A stretch of 44,402 bases of DNA from Gnetum montanum (Eukaryota; Streptophyta; Gnetopsida; Gnetales; Gnetaceae). This document shows, piece after piece, positions 28,850 through 40,138 of the stretch. The position numbers and the translations under genes are program-made. How positions within the stretch are numbered: the first letter of the stretch is position 1; each line of letters starts with the position of its first letter. The stretch covers positions 83,516 to 127,917 of the forward strand of contig MNCI01006542.1 of NCBI GenBank assembly GCA_015680685.1, given 5' to 3'. Below the pieces are notes generated by a model. The model did no database searches, was not told the DNA's origin, and saw only the letters and a list, made by a program, of their open reading frames with translations.

Positions 28850-31641
28850 ATGAAAAACACCTTAGTAACCTAGAATCCTTAATTAATTGCAAAGATCCCT
28901 AAAAGGAAAAGAAGAAGAGGGATCTTCATAGAATGAAAACAAACACCTAAGAGGTGGTAAAGGCCAGTTAGGAGAACAAGGTCCACCAACCAAGCATGAA
29001 GAACATGAAGCCTAATCATTTAGCATTCACTAAGATGCCCCTATTACAGGGCAACTGGTCCAAGCATACACTATAGTACCTAAGGCTCAAGCATAGGGAC
29101 AACACCTCACATTGTTACAAGAATGCCTCCAAGCCATCAAGGAGTGATTCATGTTGACCATGGTCATTGTGGAAATGAACTTTGGGCAATTCATGGAAGT
29201 TTTCCTTCAGGGGGTCAAAGCTTAGCTTTAGGCATTGCCTTTATGGCACATTCTTTCTAAAAGTTGGAAATGGTACCTTAGTGAGACATACCAATTCTAG
29301 CACAATAAAAAGGAGGGCACCACCATAAGCATTTGTGGAGTCTCTATTTCATTTTTAGTCAATGGAATTGTAGATGTGCTAAACATACCAAATGTGGGGG
29401 CCAAGGTCACACAATTATCTATAAGGTCTAATGTAGAAATAAGGAAATTGTGGGTGAAGTAGGAATATAACAAAGAAAAAAATATATATAATAAGCTAAC
29501 TCTCGAAGAGAGGATCTATTTCAAAATCAGCACATACCATCTCTTCTCCACTAAAGGGCTCAATAGAATATCAACCTATGCAGGCAAAGGAAGTGTAATC
29601 TTGATGGGCAAATACAACGCCGACCTCGCCTAATTATACTTCATAGAGATTCAACTATAATTCAAGGAAAGAAAGGTAGGGAAGCTAATACTTCCATTTC
29701 TTTGCCTAATCAAAAATTTATGCAAGCGTGCTAGAATCCTAGGTTACACCAATGACATTCCTAGGAGGGTCCAAAATGCTTCATTCTCTAAGTTGTTCAA
29801 ACCAGCAACACCAAGGAAAGACCTTGGTGATGAATAGAAACAAGAACCAAAGAAGGAGAAAGAATAAGAACTAAAGAGGGAGTCAGAGTAAGAACTAAAG
29901 CAATGCCGAGAGCTGCAAGTTCTATCATCATTGCCATCGGAATATAGGCCCTTAATGCATCATCTATAGCAAATTGCTAAAACTCTTAGCTAGGGAAGCA
30001 AGGATGAATTTAATCTCTTTTGAGTCATTGATGTTTTGGTTCAATGTACAATTTCTAAAGATCCATTAAGGGGAAAAATTTCTTTGTAATCAGGAGAAGA
30101 AGCCCAATGGTCACAACAGATCTCTAGAAATCCCACATCTTTTCAAGTGATGCTTGAAATGGAAGAAGGTGCCATAGTCATGGTCATGCAATATCAAGAT
30201 GCAAAAAGTACTAAAAAAGTAATAACAGACCATATTAAAGAATCTTCCAATGTGCCTATTGTGCCCCTAGTGGACTTAACTAGAACTAGATATGCACAAA
30301 TATTAGCTAAGACTTCAATGACTTCTACAAATCATGAGGATATGCTTGATAGATTTCTACAAACATGGCAAGTTATGGTAACCCTCTTCTACATCCCTAG
30401 TGATGTCACTATAGTACAATATAATCTCATAGCCACAAAGGGAAAACTAATCATGGTAGAGACTAGGGAAAATCATGTAGAAGTAGAAGCACATCGATTA
30501 CAACAAGAGCTCATTACCTTGAGTGCCAAAAGAAGGGATCCTTCCTAATTTGTTGTGCATGACTAGTTGGAGAAATTTTGAATAAAGCAGTTGGGCAAGT
30601 TGATTGAGCAAAATAAAGTAGTTGAACAAGAAGAGGAGAAAGTGATCTAGAATGCCTCAGCTACCAAAGCCCAAGCATATGCTCCTAGAAAGGTATTAAT
30701 CACTACATAGGAAGAAAATAAGTAGCTTGCTACTAACAATGTAATGTTGATTATTGTCAAGAAGCAAAAAATATTTTGGAAGAGAGAATCCACCAATTAA
30801 TAGAGAAACTAGTGAGCATCAACTAAAATATAAGTAGATTGGCTAGAGAGAACTGAACCCTCTCAATGGAGGAGGTATGTGAAATATGCTAAAAGTATAC
30901 AATTGAGATAAGTGTGTGGTAGAATGAGGCCAAGAAGTACAAGAAGTTGAAATAGAACTTTTGGGATTGGATCAACATGTACAAATAGATTAATGAGAAA
31001 GAAATCCATATGGAAAAGGCTTGCATTATCTCCATGTCAACATAGAATCTTCATTGACAACCCATCTTAGATAGCTATGCCCTAGTCCATTAAGCAAAAG
31101 TGAAAAATAAGGACCTACAAATTGAACATTTGAAAGAGTACATGTTGTTAGATAACCTTTGCTATGCTAACCTTGCCATGTTAAGAGTAGGTTGGCCAAA
31201 AATGGATTGGAACAACAAGTAGCATCCACAAATGCCTTCTATGATAGAGGAGTTTACAAATAGGAAAGATGTTCTATGAAAAATCCATGTGGCAAACTTA
31301 GAATTAGAAACAGTATAGGCTCACTATCATAGGCAAAGAGATGTAGCCTTGGACTTAGCCAAGAGATTAATAAATTATTATGAATTAATAAAAAGGCTAG
31401 GACTTTTGAAGAGGAATGAAAGACATGGTATGTGAAAGCGAATCAAATGTTCCCACAGCTACCATGTTTGTGGGATGTACCAGTTCTAGCATACATCATA
31501 TCATTAGCCTAGATGGTGCATGACCCAAGAATAGAGAAGGAGAAATTGCAAGTGCTTCTAAATCACTAAAAATTTCATAAGCCTAACAATAAAGGGAAAT
31601 GACCAATGGAAGAGCCACCACCTTTAGGAACTTCATAAGCT
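28850..31641 (+). pseudogene. Element B second ORF (replaces pol), plant transposon protein-like
   Basis: This is the counterpart of A 19418-22250. Near 29490-29740 the frames read LTLEERIYFKISTYHLFSTKG, ISTYAGKGSVILMGKYNADLA, then KLILPFLCLIKNLCKRA. This matches A's LPFPSLVKKLCK and the 'putative plant transposon protein' domain. An open frame at 30147-30548 starts MLEMEEGAIVMVMQYQDA and ends with a helix rich in Glu, Gln and Leu. After it, coiled-coil-like Lys/Glu-rich sequence continues with many stops. The region ends near MEEPPPL at about 31605-31630, which A shares (EEPPP-like, 22220). Function unknown; catalytic motifs of pol are absent. Confidence 0.55.
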
Positions 31642-31811
31642 TCTCCAATATTGTTATTTTGTCATGTTGTGTCCATTGTTGTAAAATAACACTGTAGCAT
31701 GAAAAAGTTAGTTTGTGTATTTATTAGAGGTAGTCAATACTCCCATACCTTCCCAATATGTTGTAAAGAACTTGTTCCTCATTTTGTTTCACTCAAGAAT
31801 GAGTTTTCATT

Positions 31812-31825
31812 CAATCGTAGGGGTA
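31812..31825 (+). other. Element B purine-rich tract before 3' LTR
   Basis: The bases just before the 3' LTR, ending AGGGGTA, match A's ATGGGGATA in position and probably served as the plus-strand primer. Confidence 0.5.
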
Positions 31826-32672
31826 TGATGAGTCAGGTTTTTGTAGGGCTTCGATATTGAGGCACAACCGCTAATGTTAGGGATCTGATATCACCCCTTC
31901 TATGCTACCCTATAAATACCACACTTGGGTGCATGATTTATAGATAAGAAGAAATAGATTTGAATATATTTTAAACATAGAGAAGTTTTGATAATTTTTT
32001 TTCAATGCATGCTTATAGTGTGGTGTTAAGTGATTGTATGACATCCTTATTTGAGAGTGATATACTTGGACATGTTACATGTTCAACAATAAAGATTGAG
32101 ATAACTTCCATCATTAGAGCGTCCACTTAGCTTTATTATTATTTTTAATAACTTAAATGCTTACTTTTTTCCTTAGTTAATGTTTATCATTTATTACTCT
32201 TTATTGTTTTTGTCATTAAGCATAATGAGTATGACTAATTGTAAGCAATTAAGTGTAATTACGTGGTAACCCAATAGTACTATTGTTTGGTACGCCTAGC
32301 AATGGTATGCTTGGTAATCCTAGTGGTAGTTGCACGAAGTCCAAGTTCTATATGAAAGGTTAGGAATGGATACTCATCGCATATAGGCTAGTTTAGACTT
32401 TACTTTCCATTATTAATTAGTTGAATAATTGATTTTTTTATTATTGTTTGGAGTATCCTAAGGCCAAAATAATATCAACTATCATATGCCTCACTCTAGA
32501 CTAAACCATACATGACAAAGCTACCACTAGTCCAAGTGGGAAGATAACAAATTGCGATCAAGGAATAATGATCTAGATGCCACCACTAGTCCCATCCACA
32601 AAATTCAACTAGATCATGCATGGACGCTTGTGATTTGTATGGTTAGGTGTACAAGGTACTTTTTGGTCATCA
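31826..32672 (+). mobile_element. Element B 3' LTR
   Basis: From TGATGAGTCAGG to GGTCATCA, then CATAT. TATA box (TATAAATA) at 31911-31918 and AATAAA at 32088-32093. Relative to the 5' LTR it has a ~15-bp insertion near 32210-32225 and many point differences. Confidence 0.9.
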
Positions 32673-33960
32673 CATATTGTTGCTATCTTCATATTGATTT
32701 ATCCTTATTTTCTACCATTATTATATATAATAATAAAATATTCAATTTGCTTCTGAACTTCAATAATATATATAATAATACATTCTACCACTAGTTATTA
32801 ACACATTGAATATTTTGACTAGTTATTATTCATTAAATCAATACATTGTATCAATACATTCTGAACTTCAATAATATAACTAGTTATTAGTCATTAAAGC
32901 ATGAACACATCAATGGTAAAAATGACATTGTATCCATGCATTCCAAAGAAAAAGCCCTATAATAATGTTACCACTTGTCAACCATATCATGAATTGTAAT
33001 CAAAGGATTACTACACTAAACAAATTTGTCTATCTTTTTCATATTTTGCATGAGATCTTTCTTCTTCAATATGTCATAAATAAAATAAACATTTTTTTTT
33101 TGGAAATGAGCCTCCTTACTCTATCTTCATTATGTATACCTTTATATAACAAAAATTGTGCAAAAATTTCTCTCTCTTCCATCCTCTGAATAGAAAGCAA
33201 TCTACAAACTTCCCGAGGCAACTATTGAGGCAATCCTTAAGTGCAATAATGCTAGTTATAAAAGAAATGAAAATAGAGATGTTTTTTATTACCAATGCAA
33301 TACTAGAATTTATTTTTTAATTAGGTATGCACATCACTTAGGAGTGAGGACCTATTAGAGAGAATAAATATATATAGTTTAAGTAGTAAATACTTCATCA
33401 ATAATAAAGTTATCAAGGATATTGTAAAAAGATCAATTAAACCATTAGCTGCAATTTGTCATTTGTGACAGCTTTTCTTGACTTTGCTTTAAAACACAAC
33501 ATTTTAAGAATATGTGATGCTCTTCTTAGATCAATTAAATAATAAGTTCTTTCCTCTCTTGGAATCTAGACCATATGCCTCATTTGATTCTAAAATAATA
33601 GGAGCCTAATCATGCTTAGCTACTTTGACATAATAGGTGAGAGGATAAAAGGGAAGATAAATGAAATGAAAATGAAACTAGAGCTTTATTATGTCTGAAG
33701 ACTCATAATATCTATTGGACATATATTACATTTTCATGAAAAATAAAGATAGAGTAAAAATTAACAAAAAACCAATTGGGGAAGCAAAGAAAATTCATAC
33801 AAGTTTTTTACTTTAACATTAACAATGCACCAATGGGGGCAACAAAACCAAATCATAAAAGAGAAGATAAATAAGTTGTTTTCTTGAGGATGACTCCTCT
33901 AATGCAATTAGATTAAATTTTTTCTTTCATGCTAGCTTATGTAAGATGTCCAAAACTATC
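32673..33960. other. AT-rich spacer
   Basis: After the CATAT duplication there is AT-rich DNA with local repeats: CTGAACTTCAATAATATA occurs near 32753 and 32861, and ACTAGTTATTA occurs several times between. No credible gene is seen. The right-hand part may hold further decayed sequence of the LINE that continues at 33960-34152, but I cannot place its end. Confidence 0.45.
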
Positions 33961-34152
33961 TTATTTTTGATATTTTTACAAAGTTTCTTTATATCAAAAT
34001 GTAGAATCTTGATCTCAATGTTCCATTTTTAAGGGAAATCATGACGTCATAAAACCATTCTTTCTTTTGTGTACTAAGACTTCCTTCAAAAATTTAGCTA
34101 TTATAGCATAAGAGAGACTATGAACATATGCTACAAATTCAAAAAGAGCTTA
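33960..34152 (-). pseudogene. LINE fragment, downstream half, split by copia insertion
   Basis: Reading leftward from the copia 5' LTR, the - strand gives ALFEFVAYVHSLSYAIIAKFL. Joined in frame to the end of the right-hand fragment (LPKIE), this matches the 'LPIEALAMERVVxYM'-like region after the reverse transcriptase of a LINE family common in gymnosperm and other land-plant genomes. Coding character fades after a frame change near 34050. The left limit is approximate. Confidence 0.6.
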
Positions 34153-35377
34153 TGTGGATCTTTTGGTATGTTCAAAATGTTAAGTAAAATGGAAAAGGTT
34201 GTCTGCATGGTTGCATGGTTATTGTTTTTGTGGGACTACATACACAAGAAATCAAGATGAGCTAAAGAGGACAAGAAACGAACTATATTAGAGTTCAAAG
34301 AAGGAGATCATCCACAAGAACTTCAAAAAAATATTCAAAGAATAAGGACAAGGACCAAATGTTATATAAAAAAAGTTATTATCATCATAGCATATGGAAG
34401 ATCAAGATTATGGAAAAGGAATGATGCATTCAAAAGACAAAGGAATATGAAGAAAGACATCTCTAGGAAGCAACAAACATCTTGAAAGAATTAGAGTGAA
34501 CTCAAACAAAGACATCTTTAGAAATAGCAAGACATATTTCTTAGAAAAAGACATGTTTCACAAGGTAATGATGTATTTACAAAATGTAGACCAAGTTTAG
34601 AAAGATGTCTTCCAAAAGATTAAGAAATCTTCCAGAATGGAGACTTTAGAAAGATATCTTTCAGGAAACAAAGACGTCTTTCTAGTATTGAAGACAATTT
34701 CAGAGAGATGTCTTAGGCATGAGAAATACATCTCCCATGATCATTATTGACCATTAGCTAGCCATTACATGAGTTCTAAGATGGATATAGAAACATGAAA
34801 GCTATAAGAAGACTTGATGTGCATTGGAAAATGTGCAAGCCTTATTGTATTCATTGTACAAGCATTTGTAATAATTGAATTCTTTGTTTCTCCTCATTGT
34901 ATTATAATTTTGGCATTGTAAAGTGTGTTGTATGTAACTATACAAGGATTAGCAAGCCAAGTTGCAATTCTCCCTTGTAAGTTTTGGTCTTGTTGCCCTG
35001 CAGGGTTGATGTGCTTGAGCTTATGAGATAGAGTCATTGATGCTATGGTACAACACTTCAATGTGGAGCTCAAGATTGTAAAGGTTGTGGAAGTCTTTAA
35101 ATCACATTTCCAAGATTAATGAGATCTTGCGGGATTAAGATATTAGTGCTACAGTAAAACACTCTAGAGTGGTGCTTAAAGACTATAGAGTGTGTGGATC
35201 CTTCAACCACATTTTAAGAGCAACAAAGTCCAGATATGTGCTTGCCACCTACCCTCTAAGTGTGAAGTACCCAAGTTGGGAAACCACATAAATTTGTGTG
35301 TGCGCTTTATTTTAGAAAGGTTTAATTTGGGGAATGTATTCATTCCCCTTCCCCCTTTTAAGTTGAATGATTCCCCA
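34153..35377 (+). mobile_element. Copia element 5' LTR
   Basis: About 1225 bp, TGTGGATCTTTTGG to TTCCCCA. It aligns with 38932-40138 along its length (AAATGGAAAAGGTT, ACACAAGAAATCAAGATGAG, GACCATTAGCTAGCCATT, GCAATTCT, CCCAAGTTGGG..AACCACATAAATTTGTGTGTG). It contains at least six imperfect palindromes of the type AAAGAYRTCTTT between 34453 and 34720. Confidence 0.85.
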
Positions 35378-35378
35378 A

Positions 35379-35390
35379 TGGTATCGGAGC
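35379..35390 (+). other. Copia primer-binding site
   Basis: TGGTATCGGAGC, one change from TGGTATCAGAGC, the initiator-methionine tRNA site of plant copia elements, one base after the LTR end. Confidence 0.9.
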
Positions 35391-35430
35391 ATGGTACTCT
35401 TCTCTGTCATCATCAACTTCAAGAGTGAAC

Positions 35431-36700
35431 AATGAAGGGAACATCTTACACAAAGCCACTCATGTTCGATGGATTTGACTTTACCTATTTGAAATTCAAA
35501 ATGCAAGGGTTCTTTGAATCCATGGATTTTGAACTATGGGTGTCAATTTTGAAAGACTACACTCCACCCATTGATGGCACCATCGACATCATCAAGCCTC
35601 ACAACAAATGATCTCAAGAGGAAAAGGATAAGTTTATGTTTGATTTAAAAGCAAAAGATAGTTTATATTGTGCATTGAATAAATTTGAATTTAATAGGAT
35701 AGTGAGATGTAAAATGGCTAAATAAATTTGGCAAACTTTAGAAGCTACTCATGAAGGAATCTCTAGTGTTAAGTAAGTGAAATTGTTAGTTTTACAAAGT
35801 GAATACAATAAACTCAAGATGAGAGAAAGTGAGAAAATTAAGGATTACTTTTATAGAGCTAACAATCTTATTGTAGTAATTAGAGGAATAGGGAAGGATC
35901 TACCCAAAAGCAATATAATTATCAAAATGATCAAAACTCTTCAATCAGAATTTAGATCTAAGGTCACAACCATGGAAGAAATCAAAGATTTCTCAACTTT
36001 GAAATTTAAGGAGCTTCAAAATTCTCTTATTGCTTATGAAATGAATCTTATAAGTGAAGAAGCAATTCAAGAATGACCTATTGCTCCAAAGACTACCTCC
36101 AAGAAGAGAGAGGTCAATGAGCATGATGAGGGAAATGAAGATGAGATTGCTCTTCTCTCAAGGAGACTACAACGATTACTTACAAGAAGAAACAAAAGGG
36201 CATCTTAGCAACAACAAAGACCTAATTTCTTCAAAGGTAGAGAAAGAGGTAGAAATTTTTAAAAATTTTCTAATTTAGATTATTCTTATATAGAATGTTG
36301 GGTTTGAGGAGGATGAGGCCATATAGCCTTCAAATGTTTTAGCGATTCAAGTGATAGCAAGGTACAACCAAGGAATAGATCTAATGATGAGGAACTAAAA
36401 AAGACCAACTTTTATACAAGTTGGGATGATGGTGAGCAAAGTGAAGAAGAAGCATGAAACTCTTCCAAAGATTCAAATCTCATATGCATGGTATTTGCCG
36501 ATGAATTTTTCTCACATGTGGCTGAACAAGATGGTAAGTGTGACAAAAGGTATAGTGAATTTAAAGAAGAAAATTTTCTTTTACACCATTTCATTAGGAA
36601 GACAAAGAAACTAGTACTTTCTAAGTTAGATGCTATTCATGCTAAAATGAAAGAAGAGATCTTAGACATGAAAGATGAGATTTAACAACTAACCTCTTAT
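35431..36700 (+). pseudogene. Copia gag remnant (UBN2-like) with decayed CCHC knuckle
   Basis: From an ATG at about 35431 one frame reads LMFDGFDFTYLKFKMQGFFESMDFELW, then DYTPP, KDSLYCALNKFEFNRI, IWQTLEATHEG. After a stop at a CAA/TAA position the open frame 35777-36076 continues with LLVLQSEYNKLKMRESEKIKDYFYRANNL and KMIKTLQSEF. This is the copia gag/UBN2 order. The knuckle near 36297-36338 has C, H and C at the right spacing (GHIAFKC), but the second Cys is a TGA, and another TGA lies before GH. A helical stretch with charged residues follows (36480-36690). Several stops make it a pseudogene. Confidence 0.85.
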
Positions 36701-37149
36701 AACAAGGATTGTAGCAGCATTCAAGATGAGGAAATTCTTGAAAATCAGCCAAAAAATTTAGAAGAAATACGTGATGTTTCAAGCTCAAAGTCAAGCATAG
36801 AAAGGTTCGATAATTTTGGTCATGAGGATGAGACTATGTTTATATGTAAAATTTGTGGTGTTATGCAAACTCTTAACCATGATAATAAAAGTAAGATTAA
36901 TTCTTAGTTTTGTCAAAAAGGCTTTGGTAAGGAATTTGTGTAGGTACCAATGAGTGAAAATGAAGGGAAGTGAAGTCTTGAAAATAATGCAAAGAGTGAT
37001 CTAGAGTTCTATCACAAGGAAAATAATTAAATAGAGACATCACATATACAATCTAATGAAAGAGAACCTAAGGATGAGGAGGCACTTCATGATAGGAGAT
37101 CTCATCTCAAACTCCATTAATCCTCTTAATATATAAATAAGCAATGTAA

Positions 37150-38917
37150 GTCAAGGTAAATCTTTATCTCTTTGCTTGCTAGTTATTAAGGATAGTGTAT
37201 GAAATGTCCAAAATTATCTAGGACAAATATGGTGGAATATGTGTCTAGAGTATTTCTTATGTTCATAAAATTGATGTAATGGAAATTGTCATAATTTCCC
37301 TTAGATCTTTATCTTATAACAATTTTACTTTAATTTCTTGTCTTGAAATTTAGTATTGCTTAATCTGAAATTCTTGCGATGATTCTATGCTCATAGTCTT
37401 TGGGATGAATTTTCCATTTATAAGGTATGACAAACCTCTAAAAATTCTATCAATATTTCTAGTTGAAAATCTAGGTCTCCACAATTGGGCTTAATGTTGA
37501 TCTATAGTTATAATGTTGTTTTGTGACCTGCATTTTGATCTTAAGGCTCTAGAAGAATTGCACATGTGTAGGGGGAGCCTATTCCTCATTCTCAATCATC
37601 TGGTTGGAGATCACATATGTAGGAGAAGTCTTCAAAGGTCTTTGAAATAGCAAATTATTCCACAATGAGAAAAGATTCATGACAAGCAAAATATTCAAGG
37701 CAATAATAGGATTAACTCTTGATTAAGATGTCTTACAAGTAGTTTCACCTAACCACTATCTAAAGTCTTGCTAAAGCCTACATAGCTTTCTTGGACATTA
37801 ATTTATCTTTTTTTTCTTTCCTTCTTGATGTTTACTATGAGTTGAGTTTAAGTGGGATCATGAAACATTGGTTTAAAATATAATTTTCTTCCATAATATA
37901 TAGCCTATATTGATTTTTAGTCCTTTGAAAATGTCTTGAGATCCTTGATGAAACACCTGCTTCTATCTTTGGTATTTTGTGCTCAAGTTTATTAATAGAC
38001 TATTTTACTTGAGTGTATGTACATTAGTAGAGAACTTCAAAAAGTATATGAATGTATAATTATTAGCATGTTTTATTTTTGATCAATGGTTGTGGATATT
38101 GCATTTCCTTATACAAAAAGCCAAGTATGAATGTTTCTCTCATAGCTCTAATATTCTATTGTTAACATCTTTTGGGTGAATATAGAAATACATGTTGTCA
38201 TAAAATAATTGTTTTTAATAGATAGACTTCTTGATTCTCCATGTTCTATCCTTAGTCTTTAGCATCAATTTGTGTTAGGCCCTCATTGTTTATATAGCCC
38301 ACCTATTTGACATTCAATCATAATATGAAGCAAGAAGTACCTATTTTTGTAAAAGTAACTAATTGATATTATGAGCAAGACCATGATCATTTTTTAAAGT
38401 ATCTACAACTTTGATTGACTCATCCATTGAATAGTTTACCTTGTGATGAAGAATTAATTATTTGGCATGGTTGGTTTCAAATTATATAGATGTATTATCC
38501 TTATCATATAGATATGCCCAATTTTTATGCTAACTTTTTACAAAGATGTAGAATATTGGACCATTAAAAGCACCATGTACTACTAATGACTTCTTGATTT
38601 AGAGACAAGTTACTTTATCTTCAACATTTACACTTCACTTCATGCTTAAGGCGTGAATATCTCTTGGAAGATTTGGATTAGTTCTTGATAAATTAGGGGC
38701 ACCTCTTCATGGAACTTGGTGTTGAACAATTGATTCTCTTACTTTACTATATATTTGGCATTATTTCATGACCATATCTAAAACTTATTATTGATTTATT
38801 TTTTTAAAATCAAGTTTGTGTCCTTTATCATTTTTTTTGCTTTTCAAAAAGGGGGAAGAGTGGTATGGTTATAATTTTATGATCACTAACCCATTTTCTT
38901 AAGTTTTGAACATCACC
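37150..38917 (+). other. Copia interior without recognised coding domains
   Basis: About 1.8 kb of AT-rich DNA where protease, integrase and reverse transcriptase should lie. No family motif and no long frame is seen. A purine-rich GTGTAGGGGGAGCC near 37567 resembles an extra polypurine tract. Confidence 0.5.
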
Positions 38918-38930
38918 AAAAAGGGGGAGA
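38918..38930 (+). other. Copia polypurine tract
   Basis: AAAAAGGGGGAGA directly before the 3' LTR; the plus-strand primer site. Confidence 0.85.
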
Positions 38931-38931
38931 T

Positions 38932-40138
38932 TATGGACCTTTTGATGTGTCCAAAACATTAAGTAAAATGGAAAAGGTTATTTTCATGGTTATGTGGTTA
39001 TTTTGTTTGTAGGACTATGTACACAAGAAATCAAGATGAGTTGAAGAGGATAAGGAATGAACTATCTTAAAGCTCAAAGGAGGAGGTCACCCATATGATC
39101 TTCAAATGAATATTCAAAGAACGTGGACAAGGACTAGATGTTGTACAAGAAAAGTTATTATCATCAAAGCATATGGAAGATCAAGACTATAGACAAGAAA
39201 CTATGCATTCAAAAGACAAAGGAAGATGAAGAAATATGTTTTTGGGAAGCAGGAAACCTCTTGGAAAAATTGTAGCGAACTCAAACAATGACATATTTCT
39301 CAAACAAAGATGTCTTTAGGGAATGCAAACCAAGTTCAAAAAGACATTCCAAAATGGAGACTACAAAAAGAAATCATTCAAGAAACAAAGATGTCTTCTC
39401 AGTATTGAAGGCAAATTTAGAAAGACAATTTAGACATGAGAAAGATGTCTCCCATGACTATTATTGACCATTAGCTAGCCATTGCATGAGTTTTGAGATG
39501 GATTTAGAAACACAGTAGCTATAAGAAGACTTAATGTGTATTGGGAAATATGCAAGCCTTGTTGTATTCATTGCACAATCATTTGTAATAATTGAATTCT
39601 CTATTGCTCTTCATTGCATTATCATTTTGGCATTGTAAAGTGTGCTATACTTAATTGTACAAGGATCATCAGACCAAGTTGCAATTCTTCATTATAATTC
39701 TTATTCTTGTTGCCTTGCGGGCTTGATGTGCTTGAGCTTGTTAGGATCTTATAGGATTGAGTTGTTGGTGCTATAGTACAACACTTTGGTGTGGAGCTCA
39801 AAATTGTAAAGGTTGTGTAAGCCTTAAAACCATATTTTCAAGCTTGATAGGACCTTTTGTAGTTGAATGATTGGTGTTGTAGTATAACACTCCAAAGCAG
39901 GGTTTGAAGACTGTATAAGGTGTGGACCCTTCAACCACATTTGAGAGCAATAAAATTTGAAGGTGTGCTTGTTATCTACACTATGAGTGTGAAATACCCA
40001 AGTTGGGGAACCACATAAATTTGTGTGTGGTTTGGTTCATAAAGGTTCAATCGGGGAACTTATTTATTCTCCTTGCCCACCCACAGCCCCTATTGTCACC
40101 CCCCCTCTCCCCCCCTTCTCTAAGCTCAACAATCCACA
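38932..40138 (+). mobile_element. Copia element 3' LTR
   Basis: About 1207 bp. It begins TATGGACC where the 5' LTR has TGTGGATC, so the terminal TG has mutated, and ends ATCCACA. A C-rich stretch near the end (two runs of seven C at 40099-40115) is expanded relative to the 5' LTR. Confidence 0.82.

Larger units (their letters stand above)
23349..32672 (+). mobile_element. Element B: complete non-autonomous gypsy-like retrotransposon
   Basis: It is 9324 bp, bounded by two LTRs (858 and 847 bp by my limits) and by a perfect 5-bp duplication: CATAT at 23344-23348 and CATAT at 32673-32677. The order is 5' LTR, primer-binding site, gag, protein with knuckle remnant, pyrimidine tract, conserved non-coding block, short frame, internal U3-like module, second ORF, purine-rich tract, 3' LTR. 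There is no pol. The primer-binding site and gag point to the Athila/Tat branch of Ty3/gypsy. LTR identity is about 85-90% by eye, so the insertion is old. Confidence 0.92.
34153..40138 (+). mobile_element. Ty1/copia element with gag but no recognisable pol
   Basis: It is 5986 bp, with LTRs at 34153-35377 and about 38932-40138, an initiator-Met type primer-binding site, a UBN2-type gag and a polypurine tract before the 3' LTR. Between the gag and the polypurine tract I found no integrase, reverse transcriptase or RNase H motif, so it is a gag-only derivative. Flanks GCTTA (34148-34152) and TCTTC (40139-40143) each differ by one base from a plausible original GCTTC target duplication. The element sits inside a LINE of opposite orientation. 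Confidence 0.83.

Noticed and set aside
37140-38880. Hidden copia pol in the AT-rich interior
   Set aside because: I looked for integrase, YVDD and RNase H phrases in all frames by eye and found none. A profile search could still detect a very decayed copy.
40085-40120. i-motif or quadruplex-forming structure in the copia 3' LTR
   Set aside because: Only two long C-runs are present, and the expansion looks like homopolymer slippage.
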